Positions 1 through 8,230 of a stretch of DNA of 64,000 nucleotides are shown in pieces. The translations under genes and the position numbers were made by a program. Numbering within the stretch: the first letter of the stretch is position 1; each line of letters opens with the position of its first letter. Below the pieces are notes generated by a model that was not told the origin of the DNA, searched no databases, and saw only the letters and a program-made list of their open reading frames with translations. Source of the stretch: Caulobacter ginsengisoli (GTDB lineage Bacteria; Pseudomonadota; Alphaproteobacteria; Caulobacterales; Caulobacteraceae); contig NZ_JAUSVS010000003.1 in the NCBI RefSeq assembly GCF_030814835.1, positions 186,001-250,000 of the forward strand, in the 5' to 3' direction.

Positions 1-1
1 C

Positions 2-1381
2 GCCGCCCTGCAGCCCTTCATCGGCCGCACGCTCGACCAGGCGGGGCTGCAGGCCCTCTCCGACGCCGTGGCCGACGCCCAGGAGGCCGCCGACATCGCC
101 CTCTACACCGTGCTGGTCCCCAGCCAGGACTTTGCCGGCGGCCAGCTGCGGGTGGTGGTGGTGCAGGGCTTCGTCAGCCAGGTGGTGTTCGCCGGCGACG
201 GCGGCCGGCCGCTGGGGTTGGCGACGGCCTATGGCCAGAAGATCGTCGACGACAAGCCGCTGCGCCGCTCGGTGCTGCAGCGCCAGCTTTCCCTGATGCG
301 GGACATCCCCGGCCTGCAGCCCGACGTCGAACTGCAGCCGGGCAATGACCAGGGCGCCGTCGACCTGACCGTCAAGAGCCGCTTCCGGCCCTTTCAGCTG
401 GCGGTGGGGATCAACACGCGCGGCACGGCCTTCCTGGGCCGCACCCAGGTTCAGGTCGACGGTTTCGCCAACAGCCTCTGGCGATCCGGCGACCAGGCGC
501 GGCTGAGCCTGGCCGCGCCGACCGACACCGAACGCTTCCAGTTCGTCGGGGCCGGCTATTCGACCCCGCTGGGCGCCGACGGCCTGACCCTGCGCCTGGA
601 CGCCACCTGGCTGAAGACCCGGCCCAAGGGGACCAGCATCGAGGGCCGGGCCGGCTCGCTGGGCGTGCAGCTGACCTACCCCATCGTTCGCAGCTTCGAC
701 CGGGATATCTACGCCTCAGTGGGCGTCGATGGCCTCAACAGCGACAACGCCTTCCTGGGCCTGGCGCTGTCCAGCGACCGCATCCGGGCCGTACGCGGCT
801 CGCTGGCCTTCAACGCCAGCGGGACCGACAGCCTGGTTTTCGCCAGCCTGTCGGCCAGCCAGGGGATCGACGGGCTGGGGGCGCGGGTCGCCGACCGGCG
901 GATTTCCAGGCCGGACTTCCGCAAGCTGAACCTCAAGGCCGGCTACAACCAGGGCCTGGGCAAGACCCTGATCGTCCGCTTCGCGGCGGCCGGTCAGTAC
1001 GCCAGCGATCCTCTGCCCCCCTCCGAGCAGTTCTCCCTGGGCGGCGAGGAGTTCGGCCGGGGTTACGAGGCGGACTTCGTGGTCGGGGACCGGGGCTATG
1101 CCGGTTCGGTGGAGCTGGCCTGGCGTCCCGCCAATCCGCCGCCGGCTTTCGAGGGCAGCGAGGCCTATCTGTTCACGGACGGCGGCAGCGCCCGCTATCG
1201 CAGCCGCCTGGGCCTGCCCAGCCAGAGCTTCGACCTGGCCTCGGCGGGCGGCGGCGTGCGGCTGCTGGTCAGGCGGCGCACCCTGCTGCAGGTCGAGGCG
1301 GTGCGGGGCCTCAGCAATCCGATCCCGGGCCGCGACCGGGAATCCTGGCGCGGGGTGGTGGCGCTGCGCACCGTATTCTGA
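2..1381 (+). CDS. TpsB/ShlB-type outer-membrane transporter, 5' truncated
   Basis: The reading frame is open from the window's left edge, so the true start lies upstream; the GTG at 68 is internal. The first ~70 visible residues look like a POTRA domain (LQPFIGRTLDQAGLQAL, then a QLRVVVVQGFV strand). The rest is a 16-strand-type beta-barrel with alternating hydrophobic strands. It contains the family signature FSLGGEEFGRGYE, equivalent to the (V)RGY/F motif in the barrel-inserted loop, and ends in an aromatic residue (TVF) as outer-membrane barrels do. Role by family: exports a TpsA passenger through the outer membrane. The partner is not visible and may lie upstream. It is converging with the Gly-rich gene at 1438. 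A second TpsB is at 28267-29925. Confidence 0.85.
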   Translation, partial: AALQPFIGRTLDQAGLQALSDAVADAQEAADIALYTVLVPSQDFAGGQLRVVVVQGFVSQVVFAGDGGRPLGLATAYGQKIVDDKPLRRSVLQRQLSLMRDIPGLQPDVELQPGNDQGAVDLTVKSRFRPFQLAVGINTRGTAFLGRTQVQVDGFANSLWRSGDQARLSLAAPTDTERFQFVGAGYSTPLGADGLTLRLDATWLKTRPKGTSIEGRAGSLGVQLTYPIVRSFDRDIYASVGVDGLNSDNAFLGLALSSDRIRAVRGSLAFNASGTDSLVFASLSASQGIDGLGARVADRRISRPDFRKLNLKAGYNQGLGKTLIVRFAAAGQYASDPLPPSEQFSLGGEEFGRGYEADFVVGDRGYAGSVELAWRPANPPPAFEGSEAYLFTDGGSARYRSRLGLPSQSFDLASAGGGVRLLVRRRTLLQVEAVRGLSNPIPGRDRESWRGVVALRTVF

Positions 1382-1390
1382 ACAGGCAAA

Positions 1391-1417
1391 GGGCGGCGGC
1401 CCGCTGGACCGCCGCCC
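1391..1417. terminator. Hairpin between convergent genes
   Basis: Perfect inverted repeat GGGCGGCGG-N9-CCGCCGCCC lies between the stop of the TpsB gene and the stop of the convergent Gly-rich gene. There is no T-run on either side, so it may be a bidirectional, weakly intrinsic terminator. Confidence 0.5.
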
Positions 1418-1437
1418 TCATGCGCCTGATGGGCAGG

Positions 1438-3036
1438 CTACTTGGTCTTGACGCCCGAGGCCCGGCGCCCGCTGGCGCCAGTGCCCGCCACGGGGCCGGA
1501 ACCAGGCGCGCTGGGGCTGGCGGAGGACCCGCCCGGCTTGGCGGCCGGAGGGGCGCTCGATCCGCCGGAGCCGCTCGCGCCCGAACCTGTTGATCCGGAC
1601 CCTGTCGACCCTGACCCGCCGGAACCCGGCGAGGTCGTGCGGCCCGGCCGGGACGCGGTGGTGACGCCGGCCTTGACGCCCGCCTTCACGGTCGCCGAGC
1701 GGCTAAGACCGGCGGCCTTGACCTTGGCTGGGACAGCCGCGCCGACCCGGACGCCGGAGGTCCCGCCGCCGCGGGAGATGCTGACTCTGGGGCTGGCGGC
1801 GACGGTGACGCCACGAGCGGTGGAGCGCGCGGCCCCGCCGACCCTGGCCGCTGCCGTGACAGCCCTGGACTTGGCGCCGCTAGCGGTCTGCCCGGCCTTG
1901 GTCGTGGCGCCGGTCCCGACCCTGGCGCCGACGCGCAGGCCGGTGGCCGCTGAACCCGCCTTGGCCTTCACCACGATGGCCTGGGGCTGGCCGCCCGACG
2001 CTGTCTGACCCGCTCCGGTCCCGACCTTGGCCCCAACGCGCAGGCCGGTCGCCGCTGAACCCGCCTTGGCCTTCACCACGATGGCTCCGGGTTGGCCGCC
2101 CGACGCTGTCTGACCAGCGCCTGTCCCGACCTTGGCGCCGACACGCAAGCCGCCGCGCGGCGCGACCGCCGCTGAGCCCGCCTTGGCCTTCACAACGATG
2201 GCCCGAGGCGCGGCGCCCGTGGTGGTCTGACCGCCTCCAGTTCCGATCCTGGCCCCGACACGCAGACCGCCGCCCGATGGGGCCGCCGACCCGGCCCTTG
2301 CCTTCACAACCAGGGCCCGAGGCGGGGCGCCCGTGGTTGTCTGACCGGCCCCGGTTCCGACCTTGGCGGCGACCCGCAGGCCGCCGCGTGTCGCGGTGGA
2401 GGTGGGAGCGGTCGCTCCGGACGCCGTCGCGCCGGCCTTGGCTCGGCCGGCCCGGATGGCCGCCTTGACGCCGGCGCCGCGCGGGGCTGTAGCCTGGACT
2501 CGGGCTCCGACGCCCGCGGCGCCGGCGCCACGGCCGCGAGCCTTGACGACAGCGGTCACGCCACCGCCTGAGCCGCTGGCCGAACTGCCGCCGGAGCCGC
2601 CGGCCTTGACCACGGCGCTGACGCCGCGCCCGCCGCCGGTTCCACCAGAACCGCCAGAACCTGCGCCGCCAGAACCTGCGCCGCCCGAACCCGCCCCACC
2701 GGAACCGGTTCCGCCAGACCCCGCTCCGCCGGAGCCGGTGTTACTGCCGCCGGTGTTGCCGCCGCCGCTGGCGCCGGAGCCGGTATTGCCAGAACCGCCG
2801 CCGCCCGAATTGGCGCCCGATCCCGCCTGGCTGCCCGAGCCCGAGTCCGAACGCGGCACGACGCCCTTGCTGTCGCCGTTGCTGTTGGCGGTCTCGTTGG
2901 AAAGGTTGCTGCGCGGCTGCGCGCGGTCGCCTACTTCACCCCTGGTACCGCTGTCGGTGTTGGCTGGCTTGCTGGCGGCCATGGCGGGCCCGCAGATCAT
3001 GGCCATCGCTGCGCTGGCGACAAGTATTCGGCGCAT
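1438..3036 (-). CDS. Secreted Gly/Ala-rich basic repeat protein
   Basis: Family not recognised. The 532-residue product starts with a clear Sec signal peptide (MRRILVASAAMAMICGPAMA, cleavage after AMA-A). A Gly/Ser-rich linker follows (residues ~65-135, runs of GSGGAGSGG). A basic Ala/Val/Lys region comes next, with five imperfect repeats of about 33-38 residues (residues ~218-400). Each repeat contains LRVGAKVGTG..GQT and AIVVKAKAGSAA. The tail is again Gly/Ser/Pro-rich. Lysine and arginine are frequent and aspartate/glutamate almost absent after residue 70, so the mature protein is strongly basic. It could be a surface or matrix protein that binds anionic polymer; that is inference from composition only. 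It is convergent with the TpsB gene and preceded by a 450-bp gap. Confidence 0.7.
   Translation of the reverse strand: MRRILVASAAMAMICGPAMAASKPANTDSGTRGEVGDRAQPRSNLSNETANSNGDSKGVVPRSDSGSGSQAGSGANSGGGGSGNTGSGASGGGNTGGSNTGSGGAGSGGTGSGGAGSGGAGSGGAGSGGSGGTGGGRGVSAVVKAGGSGGSSASGSGGGVTAVVKARGRGAGAAGVGARVQATAPRGAGVKAAIRAGRAKAGATASGATAPTSTATRGGLRVAAKVGTGAGQTTTGAPPRALVVKARAGSAAPSGGGLRVGARIGTGGGQTTTGAAPRAIVVKAKAGSAAVAPRGGLRVGAKVGTGAGQTASGGQPGAIVVKAKAGSAATGLRVGAKVGTGAGQTASGGQPQAIVVKAKAGSAATGLRVGARVGTGATTKAGQTASGAKSRAVTAAARVGGAARSTARGVTVAASPRVSISRGGGTSGVRVGAAVPAKVKAAGLSRSATVKAGVKAGVTTASRPGRTTSPGSGGSGSTGSGSTGSGASGSGGSSAPPAAKPGGSSASPSAPGSGPVAGTGASGRRASGVKTK
1837..2385 (-). repeat. Coding tandem repeat, ~105-115 bp unit
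   Basis: About five in-frame units encode GLRVGAKVGTGAGQTxxG followed by AIVVKAKAGSAA. The third and fourth copies are nearly identical, which suggests recent duplication. The unit is far longer than a CRISPR repeat and has no spacers. Confidence 0.75.
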
Positions 3037-3486
3037 GGTAATACCCTCTTCTCCCGTCGGATGATGGCCGGGTGAGTCCGTCCGAGTCTATCCGTCCATT
3101 GGCCAAGCAAACGCAGCGTGAGTTGACCTGTTCCATGGATACCTTGTGATGACTGGGGCTGAATGAGGAGCTACTGTCTCCAATGCGATATTTAGATCAG
3201 AATTAGGAAATAATTAGTCAAACTGTCGGCCGTTATCGACAATACAGTTAGGACGTGACTGGCGAAGATGGCGTCTGTCAGGCGCCGATACCCAGAATGG
3301 GTAGGAACAGTCGGAAGGGTCGCGGACCCATATCTCTTGGCCCGGCGCCGCGACACGGACGAATGGAGGCCGGTCCATGAACAGTGTTCGTCAGGGCCAG
3401 TGAAAGTCGAGCAGAGGCGCCGCGTCGTCGCGGATCGCAACAAATTGTTTTCCCCGGGCGCGTAACCCTGGCGAGCCCAGGCGCGA
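3037..3486. other. Intergenic region, 450 bp
   Basis: No convincing gene. The part from about 3140 to 3250 is clearly more AT-rich than its surroundings and probably holds the promoter of the Gly-rich protein gene on the minus strand. No tRNA or recognisable riboswitch was seen. Confidence 0.5.
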
Positions 3487-3783
3487 ATGCAGGACAGGAA
3501 ACGGCCTTCAGAAGGGGACCAGATCTTGGCGATCAGCGGTGACTATGCCCAGCCGGTGACGGTGAACGGGTTCGCCTGCAAGAACTGCACGGATGTCGAC
3601 TATGCCAAGAAGCATATCGACCCCGCCCATCCCAAGGACGGCCCCTACGGCGTCAACGCGAGCGACCGCAAGACCGAGCGCGGCGAGGCGGTGCGCTTGG
3701 GCGGGGCCCTGGCGGGTCTGGATCCCGGCGCGGCCAGGCCCACCGATCCGGCGACCGGGGCCAGGCTGGACGTCTACGCCTGA
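3487..3783 (+). CDS. Hypothetical protein, 98 aa
   Basis: Not recognised. The product is soluble, with a central segment VTVNGFACKNCTDVDYAKK and a CxxC pair, followed by HIDPAHPKDGPYGVNA. The ATG at 3487 has no obvious ribosome-binding site. A TTG at 3526 is preceded by GAAGGGGA at good spacing and would give an 85-residue protein starting just before the conserved-looking part, so the start is uncertain. It ends tail-to-tail with the PNPOx-like gene (10-nt overlap). Codon use resembles its neighbours. Confidence 0.5.
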   Translation: MQDRKRPSEGDQILAISGDYAQPVTVNGFACKNCTDVDYAKKHIDPAHPKDGPYGVNASDRKTERGEAVRLGGALAGLDPGAARPTDPATGARLDVYA

Positions 3784-4454
3784 GCGGCGGCGGCCAGCGT
3801 CTCGTCCAGCCTGGCGCCGGCCCGATAGAGGGCCAGCAGGGGCGGCGCTTCCGCCTCCTCCACCGGCTCGGCCGCGCCCAGCACCTGCCGGACCGGAATG
3901 ACCCCGCGCCAGCCGTCCCAGGTCTCGTCGATGGGCAGGCGGGCGACGCCCTCGGCCTTCACCTTGGCGGCGGCCTCCTCGATCTCCATGGCGACGACCG
4001 AGATGGCGTCCAGCTCGGCGTCCTGGGTTGGCCGCAGGCCCGCCCAGCGGCCGGGGTAGAGCCGGTCGATGAAGGCGGCCATCGCCGCCCGCTTGGCCTG
4101 GCGATCCTGGACCAGCCGCGCCCGGCCGAACGCCATCACCGAGCGGTACTGGGCCGAATGGGCGATTCCCGAGCGGGCGACGATCAGGCCGTCCAGGTGA
4201 CTGACGGTCACGCAGACCGGCAACCCCGCCTGGGCCGCCAGCGCCCGTCCGCCCGCCGAGCCGTGCCAATAGAGGGTGCGGCCCTCGCGCCAGTAGCTGG
4301 TCGGAGTCACGAACGGCTGACCGTCGATGACATAGCCGACATGGGCCATCAGGCCGGCGTCGAGGATGGCGAACACGCTCGCCTCGTCATAGGCGGCGCG
4401 CTGGGGCCGGCGGCGGACCTGGGAGCGGTCGGTGGGGATGAAGTCGCTGGACAT
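3774..4454 (-). CDS. Pyridoxamine 5'-phosphate oxidase-like flavoprotein
   Basis: The 226-residue product has the FMN-binding split-barrel pattern of the PNPOx-like family. The N-terminal strands are MAHVGYVIDGQPFVTPTSYW, with a YWHGSAGGRAL phosphate-binding-type segment. Later come VCVTVSHLDGLIVARS and SVMAFGRARLV. The family binds FMN/F420/haem, and many members have no proven substrate. The start MSSDFIPTDRSQ (4454) was chosen because the PNPOx homology begins shortly after it; a longer frame upstream is a high-GC shadow. It is divergent from the MocR regulator at 4524 with only 69 bp between the starts. This arrangement is common for MocR-family regulators and their targets, so PLP-responsive control is likely but not shown. 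Confidence 0.8.
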   Translation of the reverse strand: MSSDFIPTDRSQVRRRPQRAAYDEASVFAILDAGLMAHVGYVIDGQPFVTPTSYWREGRTLYWHGSAGGRALAAQAGLPVCVTVSHLDGLIVARSGIAHSAQYRSVMAFGRARLVQDRQAKRAAMAAFIDRLYPGRWAGLRPTQDAELDAISVVAMEIEEAAAKVKAEGVARLPIDETWDGWRGVIPVRQVLGAAEPVEEAEAPPLLALYRAGARLDETLAAAAQA

Positions 4455-4491
4455 GACCGCCTGGGTAGCCGCAGAGTGGACTGCACAATAG

Positions 4492-4521
4492 GACCAATTC
4501 TGGCAGATCATGCAGACCAAT
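4492..4521. promoter_or_regulatory. Direct repeat, candidate MocR operator
   Basis: GACCAAT occurs at 4492-4498 and again at 4515-4521. The copies are in the same orientation and 23 bp apart (about two helical turns), inside the 69-bp divergent promoter region. MocR/PdxR regulators characteristically bind direct repeats next to their own gene. That these are the sites is inference. Confidence 0.4.
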
Positions 4522-4523
4522 CC

Positions 4524-5987
4524 ATGAGCTGGGCGGACATCTACCCCTGGGAGCGGCCGGGCTCGGGCCCAGGACAAGGCGTCGTGCGGGGCGTCTATGC
4601 CCAGGTGCGCGCGGCCATCCTCGGCGGGGCGCTGCCGCCCGCCAGCCGGTTGCCCTCGACGCGGGATCTGGCTGCGCGGCTCGGCGTCGCCCGCGCCTCG
4701 GTCGTCGAGGCCTATGAGCAGCTGGCGGCCGAGGGCTATCTGTTGAGCCGGCGCGGGGCCGGGGCCTTTGTCAGCGCCGATCTGTCGGGCCTGGCGGACC
4801 TGGCCCCATCGCCCGTCCCGCCGGCCCTGGACCGGCCGGAAATCCCGCCGCCGGCCAGGGCCTTCGCCGCCACCGCCGGCTTCACCACCCTGCCCGGAGA
4901 GCGGCCGTTCAACACCGGCCGCACCCTGCTCGATCCGCGCGCCGCCGCCGCCTGGGGCCGCTCGACCCGCCGGGCGCTGCGGCATCTGGGCCCCGAGCAT
5001 TTCGGCTATTCCGATCCCCAGGGCGATGTCGCCCTGCGCGCCGCCATCGCCGACTACCTGCGGGCCGCCCGGGGCGTGGTCTGCGAGCCCGGTCAGGTCA
5101 TCGTCACCACCGGCGCCCAGCACGCCGTCGACATCGCCGCCCGGGTGCTGCTGACCCCTGGCCTGCCAGTCTGGATCGAGGACCCGCACTACCCCTCGAC
5201 CTTGCACGCCGTCACCCAGGCCAAGGCCCAGATCCATTCGATCCCGGTCGACCGTTTGGGCCTGAGTGTCGCCGCCGGCGTGGCCGCCGCGCCGGACGCC
5301 CGGGTCGCCTTCGTCACCCCCTCGCACCAGTATCCGCTGGGCGTCACCCTCTCGATGGCCCGGCGGCTGGACCTGCTGGCCTGGGCCCGAAGCGCGGGCG
5401 CCTGGATCGTCGAGGACGACTACGCCTCGGAGTTCCGTTACGGCGGCCCGCCCCTGGCCTCGTTGCAGGGCCTGGATGGCGGGGAGCGGGTCATCTATGT
5501 CGGCACCCTCAACAAGGCGCTCTTCCCCGGCCTGCGCCTGGGCTACCTGGTCGCGCCGAAAGCGCTGGCGGGCGCCATGGCCACGGCCCGCCAGATCATG
5601 GACCGCCAGCCCTCGACCCTGACCCAGGCCATCCTGCTCGACTTCATGGCCGGCGGTCAGTTCGCCGCCCACATTCGCCGCCGGCGCCTGGCCTATCGGG
5701 CGCAACGCGACGCCCTGGCCGCGGCGCTGGAGACCCGGCTGGGCGATCTGGTGGAGGTCGACGTGCCCGACCAGGGCATGCACCTCATCGCCTATCTGAA
5801 GGACGGCGCAGACGATCTGGCCGCAGAGGCCAAGGTCCTGGCCGCCGGGATCACCGCCCGGGCCATCAGCCGCCTCTACCGCACGGCGCCGCCACGGTCG
5901 GGCCTGATGCTGGGCTTTTCGGGCTTCCCCGTCTCGGCGATGAAGCCCGGCGTGGCGGCGCTGGAGCGGGCGCTCAGGGCGCCCTGA
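4524..5987 (+). CDS. MocR/PdxR-type transcriptional regulator (GntR wHTH + aminotransferase)
   Basis: The 487-residue product has an N-terminal GntR winged helix (residues ~18-85: VYAQVRAAILGGALPPASRL, STRDLAARLGVARASVVEAY, EQLAAEGYL). A class I aminotransferase fold follows. It includes the D/Y cofactor region IVEDDYASEFRY and the PLP-lysine motif YVGTLNKALFPGLRLGY. The length matches MocR proteins (450-500 aa). Family role: PLP-sensing regulator of PLP synthesis, GABA/taurine use or similar. The adjacent divergent PNPOx-like gene points to vitamin B6 or flavin-related control. The start MSWADIYPW was chosen because it immediately precedes the wHTH and leaves a normal promoter gap. The 3' end overlaps the convergent oxidoreductase gene by 14 nt. 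Confidence 0.88.
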   Translation: MSWADIYPWERPGSGPGQGVVRGVYAQVRAAILGGALPPASRLPSTRDLAARLGVARASVVEAYEQLAAEGYLLSRRGAGAFVSADLSGLADLAPSPVPPALDRPEIPPPARAFAATAGFTTLPGERPFNTGRTLLDPRAAAAWGRSTRRALRHLGPEHFGYSDPQGDVALRAAIADYLRAARGVVCEPGQVIVTTGAQHAVDIAARVLLTPGLPVWIEDPHYPSTLHAVTQAKAQIHSIPVDRLGLSVAAGVAAAPDARVAFVTPSHQYPLGVTLSMARRLDLLAWARSAGAWIVEDDYASEFRYGGPPLASLQGLDGGERVIYVGTLNKALFPGLRLGYLVAPKALAGAMATARQIMDRQPSTLTQAILLDFMAGGQFAAHIRRRRLAYRAQRDALAAALETRLGDLVEVDVPDQGMHLIAYLKDGADDLAAEAKVLAAGITARAISRLYRTAPPRSGLMLGFSGFPVSAMKPGVAALERALRAP

Positions 5988-6912
5988 TGGCGTCGATGGC
6001 GGCCATCTGGCCCACCGCATCCCGGCCGCCGGTGATCACCGGACCACCCTGGACGGCCGCCACGAAGGCCTTGAGCTGGAAGCTGTAGGTCGTTTCGCGG
6101 CTGAAGGTCATGGTCTCGTCCCCGACCGTCAGCTGGTGGCCGAGCTGCGGCGACAGCGGGTTGATGGCGCTCAGCCTTCCCAGTTCCCCCTCGACCTCCA
6201 GCGTGGCGCGCGGCCCCTCGTCCATGGCGCAATCGATCACCGCGGTCAGGCCCTCGCCGAAATCCAGTTCCGCCCGGGTGGCTATGTCGGCCCCGCCCGC
6301 GTGAAGGCGGCGCGTCACCGAGACGATGCGGGGCTCGCGCCCGGCCAGGCTGCGGCACCAGTGCAGGGGGTAGGTCCCCAGGTCCATCAGCGCCCCGCCG
6401 CCCAGGGCCGCGTCGTAGCGAATCTCGCCGGGCGTCTCGGCGATGGGGACGCTGAACACCGCCTCGATGCGTTTGAGCCGCCCCAGCCCGGCGCGCGCCG
6501 CCAGGATGGCCTCGAACATCGGGTGGTAGCGGTAATGGAAGGCTTCCATCAGCACCTGGCCGGTTTCATCGGCCGCCGTGACCATGGCCTGGGCCTCGGC
6601 GGCGTTGAGGGCGAAGGGCTTCTCGCACAGCACATGCTTGCCCGCCTTCAGCGCGGCGACGGTCAGGTCGGCGTGCCGGGCCGGGGGCAGGGCGTTGTAG
6701 ATGGCGTCGACCGTGTCGCTGGCGATCAGCGCCTCGTAGTTGTCGAGGGCTTCAGGGATGCCGTGCGTCTCTGCGAAGGCGCGCGCCCGGTCGCCGTCGC
6801 GGGCCGCCACGGCCACGACCTCCGCGTCGGGATTGTCCCGGGCGGGCGCGATCAGGGCGGGCGGGGCGATGCGGGCCGCGCCCAGGATGCCGATGCGGAG
6901 AGGAGGGCTCAT
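5974..6912 (-). CDS. Gfo/Idh/MocA-family NAD(P)-dependent oxidoreductase
   Basis: The 312-residue product starts with a Rossmann nucleotide-binding motif (RIGILGAARIAPPAL). The family EKP motif is present (HVLCEKPFALNAAEA). The C-terminal alpha/beta domain begins near FHYRYHPMFEAI, and a downstream GGGALMDLGTYPLHWCR segment contains the D-x3-H pair usual in the catalytic region. Substrate unknown: members oxidise sugars, inositols or polyols and trans-dihydrodiols. The start MSPPLRIGIL is 15 residues inside the longest frame and sits directly before the Rossmann strand. The gene is convergent with the MocR gene. The FNR-type box at 6934 is too close to this start to act as its activator site. 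Confidence 0.85.
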   Translation of the reverse strand: MSPPLRIGILGAARIAPPALIAPARDNPDAEVVAVAARDGDRARAFAETHGIPEALDNYEALIASDTVDAIYNALPPARHADLTVAALKAGKHVLCEKPFALNAAEAQAMVTAADETGQVLMEAFHYRYHPMFEAILAARAGLGRLKRIEAVFSVPIAETPGEIRYDAALGGGALMDLGTYPLHWCRSLAGREPRIVSVTRRLHAGGADIATRAELDFGEGLTAVIDCAMDEGPRATLEVEGELGRLSAINPLSPQLGHQLTVGDETMTFSRETTYSFQLKAFVAAVQGGPVITGGRDAVGQMAAIDAIRAP

Positions 6913-6933
6913 GACGCCAGCTTCGCCGGACAG

Positions 6934-6947
6934 TTGACGCCGATCAA
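6934..6947. promoter_or_regulatory. FNR/FixK-type box
   Basis: TTGACGCCGATCAA matches TTGAY-N4-RTCAA exactly. Its centre is ~66 bp from the ATG of the small lipoprotein at 7007, which would put a class II start site (-41.5) near 6982. It is therefore best placed to activate the lipoprotein-adh operon on the plus strand. Confidence 0.65.
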
Positions 6948-7006
6948 GGCGCCGCAACGCCAGAGGTTCAGGCTCGTTCTATCGAACACCCCCTGGAGGC
7001 CTCGCC

Positions 7007-7171
7007 ATGCGACGCCCGGCTCTCGCCACCCTGATCCTGCTTTCCGCCGTGTCGGCCATCGCCTGCCGGCCGCGGCCCATTCCGCCGAACGTGACGCCGC
7101 CCCAGGCCGAGGCGCCGCCCGCTCCGGCGCCGGCCCCCGCGCCCAAACCGGACACGCCCGCCCAGCCCTGA
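7007..7171 (+). CDS. Small proline-rich lipoprotein-like peptide, 54 aa
   Basis: A short gene with an excellent ribosome-binding site (GGAGG, 7-nt spacing). The product begins MRRPALATLILLSAVSAIAC, a signal peptide ending in a near-lipobox (AIA-C20). A 34-residue Pro/Ala-rich tail follows. Small lipoproteins of this type are common in proteobacteria and have no assigned function. It lies 12 nt upstream of the alcohol dehydrogenase and downstream of an FNR-type box, so co-transcription is likely. A frame of this length could arise by chance, but the signal peptide plus ribosome-binding site argue that it is real. Confidence 0.6.
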   Translation: MRRPALATLILLSAVSAIACRPRPIPPNVTPPQAEAPPAPAPAPAPKPDTPAQP

Positions 7172-7183
7172 CGGAGCGCTATC

Positions 7184-8167
7184 ATGCGCGCCATGGTGCT
7201 GATCGCGCCCGGCCGGCCATTGCAGCTTGAGCACCGCCCCGATCCGGTTCCCGGGACGGGCGAACTGGCCATCCGGGTGCTGGCCTGCGGGGTCTGCCGC
7301 ACCGATCTGCACGTGGTCGATGGCGAACTGACCCAGCCCGCCCTGCCCGTGGTTCCGGGCCATGAGATTGTCGGTGAGGTCGTGGCCGTGGGTCCCGGCG
7401 TCGAGGCCGGCCGGCTTGGCCAGCGGGTGGGCGTCGGCTGGTTGGCGCGGGCCTGCGGGGCCTGTTCCTACTGCCGGTCGGGCCGCGAGAACCTCTGCGA
7501 TGACCCGCTGTTCACCGGCTACACGCGGGACGGCGGCTTCGCCAGTCACGCCGTGGCCGACGCCCGCTATGCCTATCCGCTCGACCCGGACCAGGGCGCC
7601 GCCGGCGCCGCGCCCCTGCTGTGCGCCGGCCTGATCGGCTGGCGCTCGCTGGTCATGGCCGGGGAGGCGCCGGTGCTGGGTCTCTACGGCTTCGGCGCGG
7701 CGGCCCACATCATCCTGCAGGTGGCCAAGTGGCAGGGTCGGCGGGTGTTCGTCTTCACCAGGCCGGGCGACGGAGAAGGCCAGGCCCTGGCGCGCACGCT
7801 CGGCGCCGACTGGGCCGGCGGAACCGATCAGGCCGCCCCGGCCCTGCTCGACGCCGCCATCCTCTATGCCCCGGCCGGCGAGCTGGTGCCGCTGGCGCTG
7901 CGGGCGGTGCGCAAGGGCGGCCGGGTGGTCTGCGCCGGCATCCATATGAGCCCCATCCCCAGCTTCCCCTACGAAATCCTGTGGGGCGAGCGGCAGGTGC
8001 TGTCGGTGGCCAATCTGACCCGGCAGGATGCCGCGGACTTCCTGCGCGTCGCCCCGCTGGCCGGGGTGACCGCCCATGTCACCACCTATCCGCTCGAGGC
8101 GGCCAACCAGGCGCTGGACGACCTGCGGGCCGGTCTGGTGCACGGGGCCGCCGTCCTCATCCCTTGA
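7184..8167 (+). CDS. Zinc-dependent alcohol dehydrogenase (MDR family)
   Basis: The 327-residue product carries catalytic zinc ligands C38 (CGVCRTDLH) and H60 (PGHEIVGEV). Four structural-zinc cysteines follow (C91, C94, C97, C105). The NAD(P) fold has the glycine motif LYGFGAAAH near residue 167. The order matches AdhA-like bacterial alcohol dehydrogenases that interconvert primary alcohols and aldehydes. The gene follows the small lipoprotein by 12 nt and precedes the universal stress protein. An FNR-type box overlaps its stop codon. In the context of the region (stress protein, PEP synthase, PfkB) it probably helps dispose of reducing equivalents under low oxygen; that role is inference. 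Confidence 0.85.
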   Translation: MRAMVLIAPGRPLQLEHRPDPVPGTGELAIRVLACGVCRTDLHVVDGELTQPALPVVPGHEIVGEVVAVGPGVEAGRLGQRVGVGWLARACGACSYCRSGRENLCDDPLFTGYTRDGGFASHAVADARYAYPLDPDQGAAGAAPLLCAGLIGWRSLVMAGEAPVLGLYGFGAAAHIILQVAKWQGRRVFVFTRPGDGEGQALARTLGADWAGGTDQAAPALLDAAILYAPAGELVPLALRAVRKGGRVVCAGIHMSPIPSFPYEILWGERQVLSVANLTRQDAADFLRVAPLAGVTAHVTTYPLEAANQALDDLRAGLVHGAAVLIP

Positions 8168-8177
8168 GCCCGATCAA
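8164..8177. promoter_or_regulatory. FNR/FixK-type box
   Basis: TTGAGCCCGATCAA matches the TTGA-N6-TCAA core and differs from TTGAY-N4-RTCAA only at position 5. It overlaps the adh stop codon. Its centre is about 60 bp upstream of the universal-stress-protein ATG, so a -41.5 start would fall near 8212. Confidence 0.55.
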
Positions 8178-8230
8178 GGCGCGCGCCCCGGAAAGCGGCT
8201 GCAATGCCGCCAGACTGGGAGACGCAGACC

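Noticed and set aside
1837..2385. CRISPR or insertion element
   Set aside because: Long (~105-115 bp) in-frame protein repeats with no spacers, no terminal inverted repeats and no transposase.
3192..3443. Small gene in the gap before the 98-aa protein
   Set aside because: No ribosome-binding site and no protein-like pattern; sits in the AT-rich promoter area.
4455..6020. N-terminal extension of the PNPOx frame to 748 aa
   Set aside because: The extra part is antisense to the MocR gene, low-complexity, and removes the divergent promoter.
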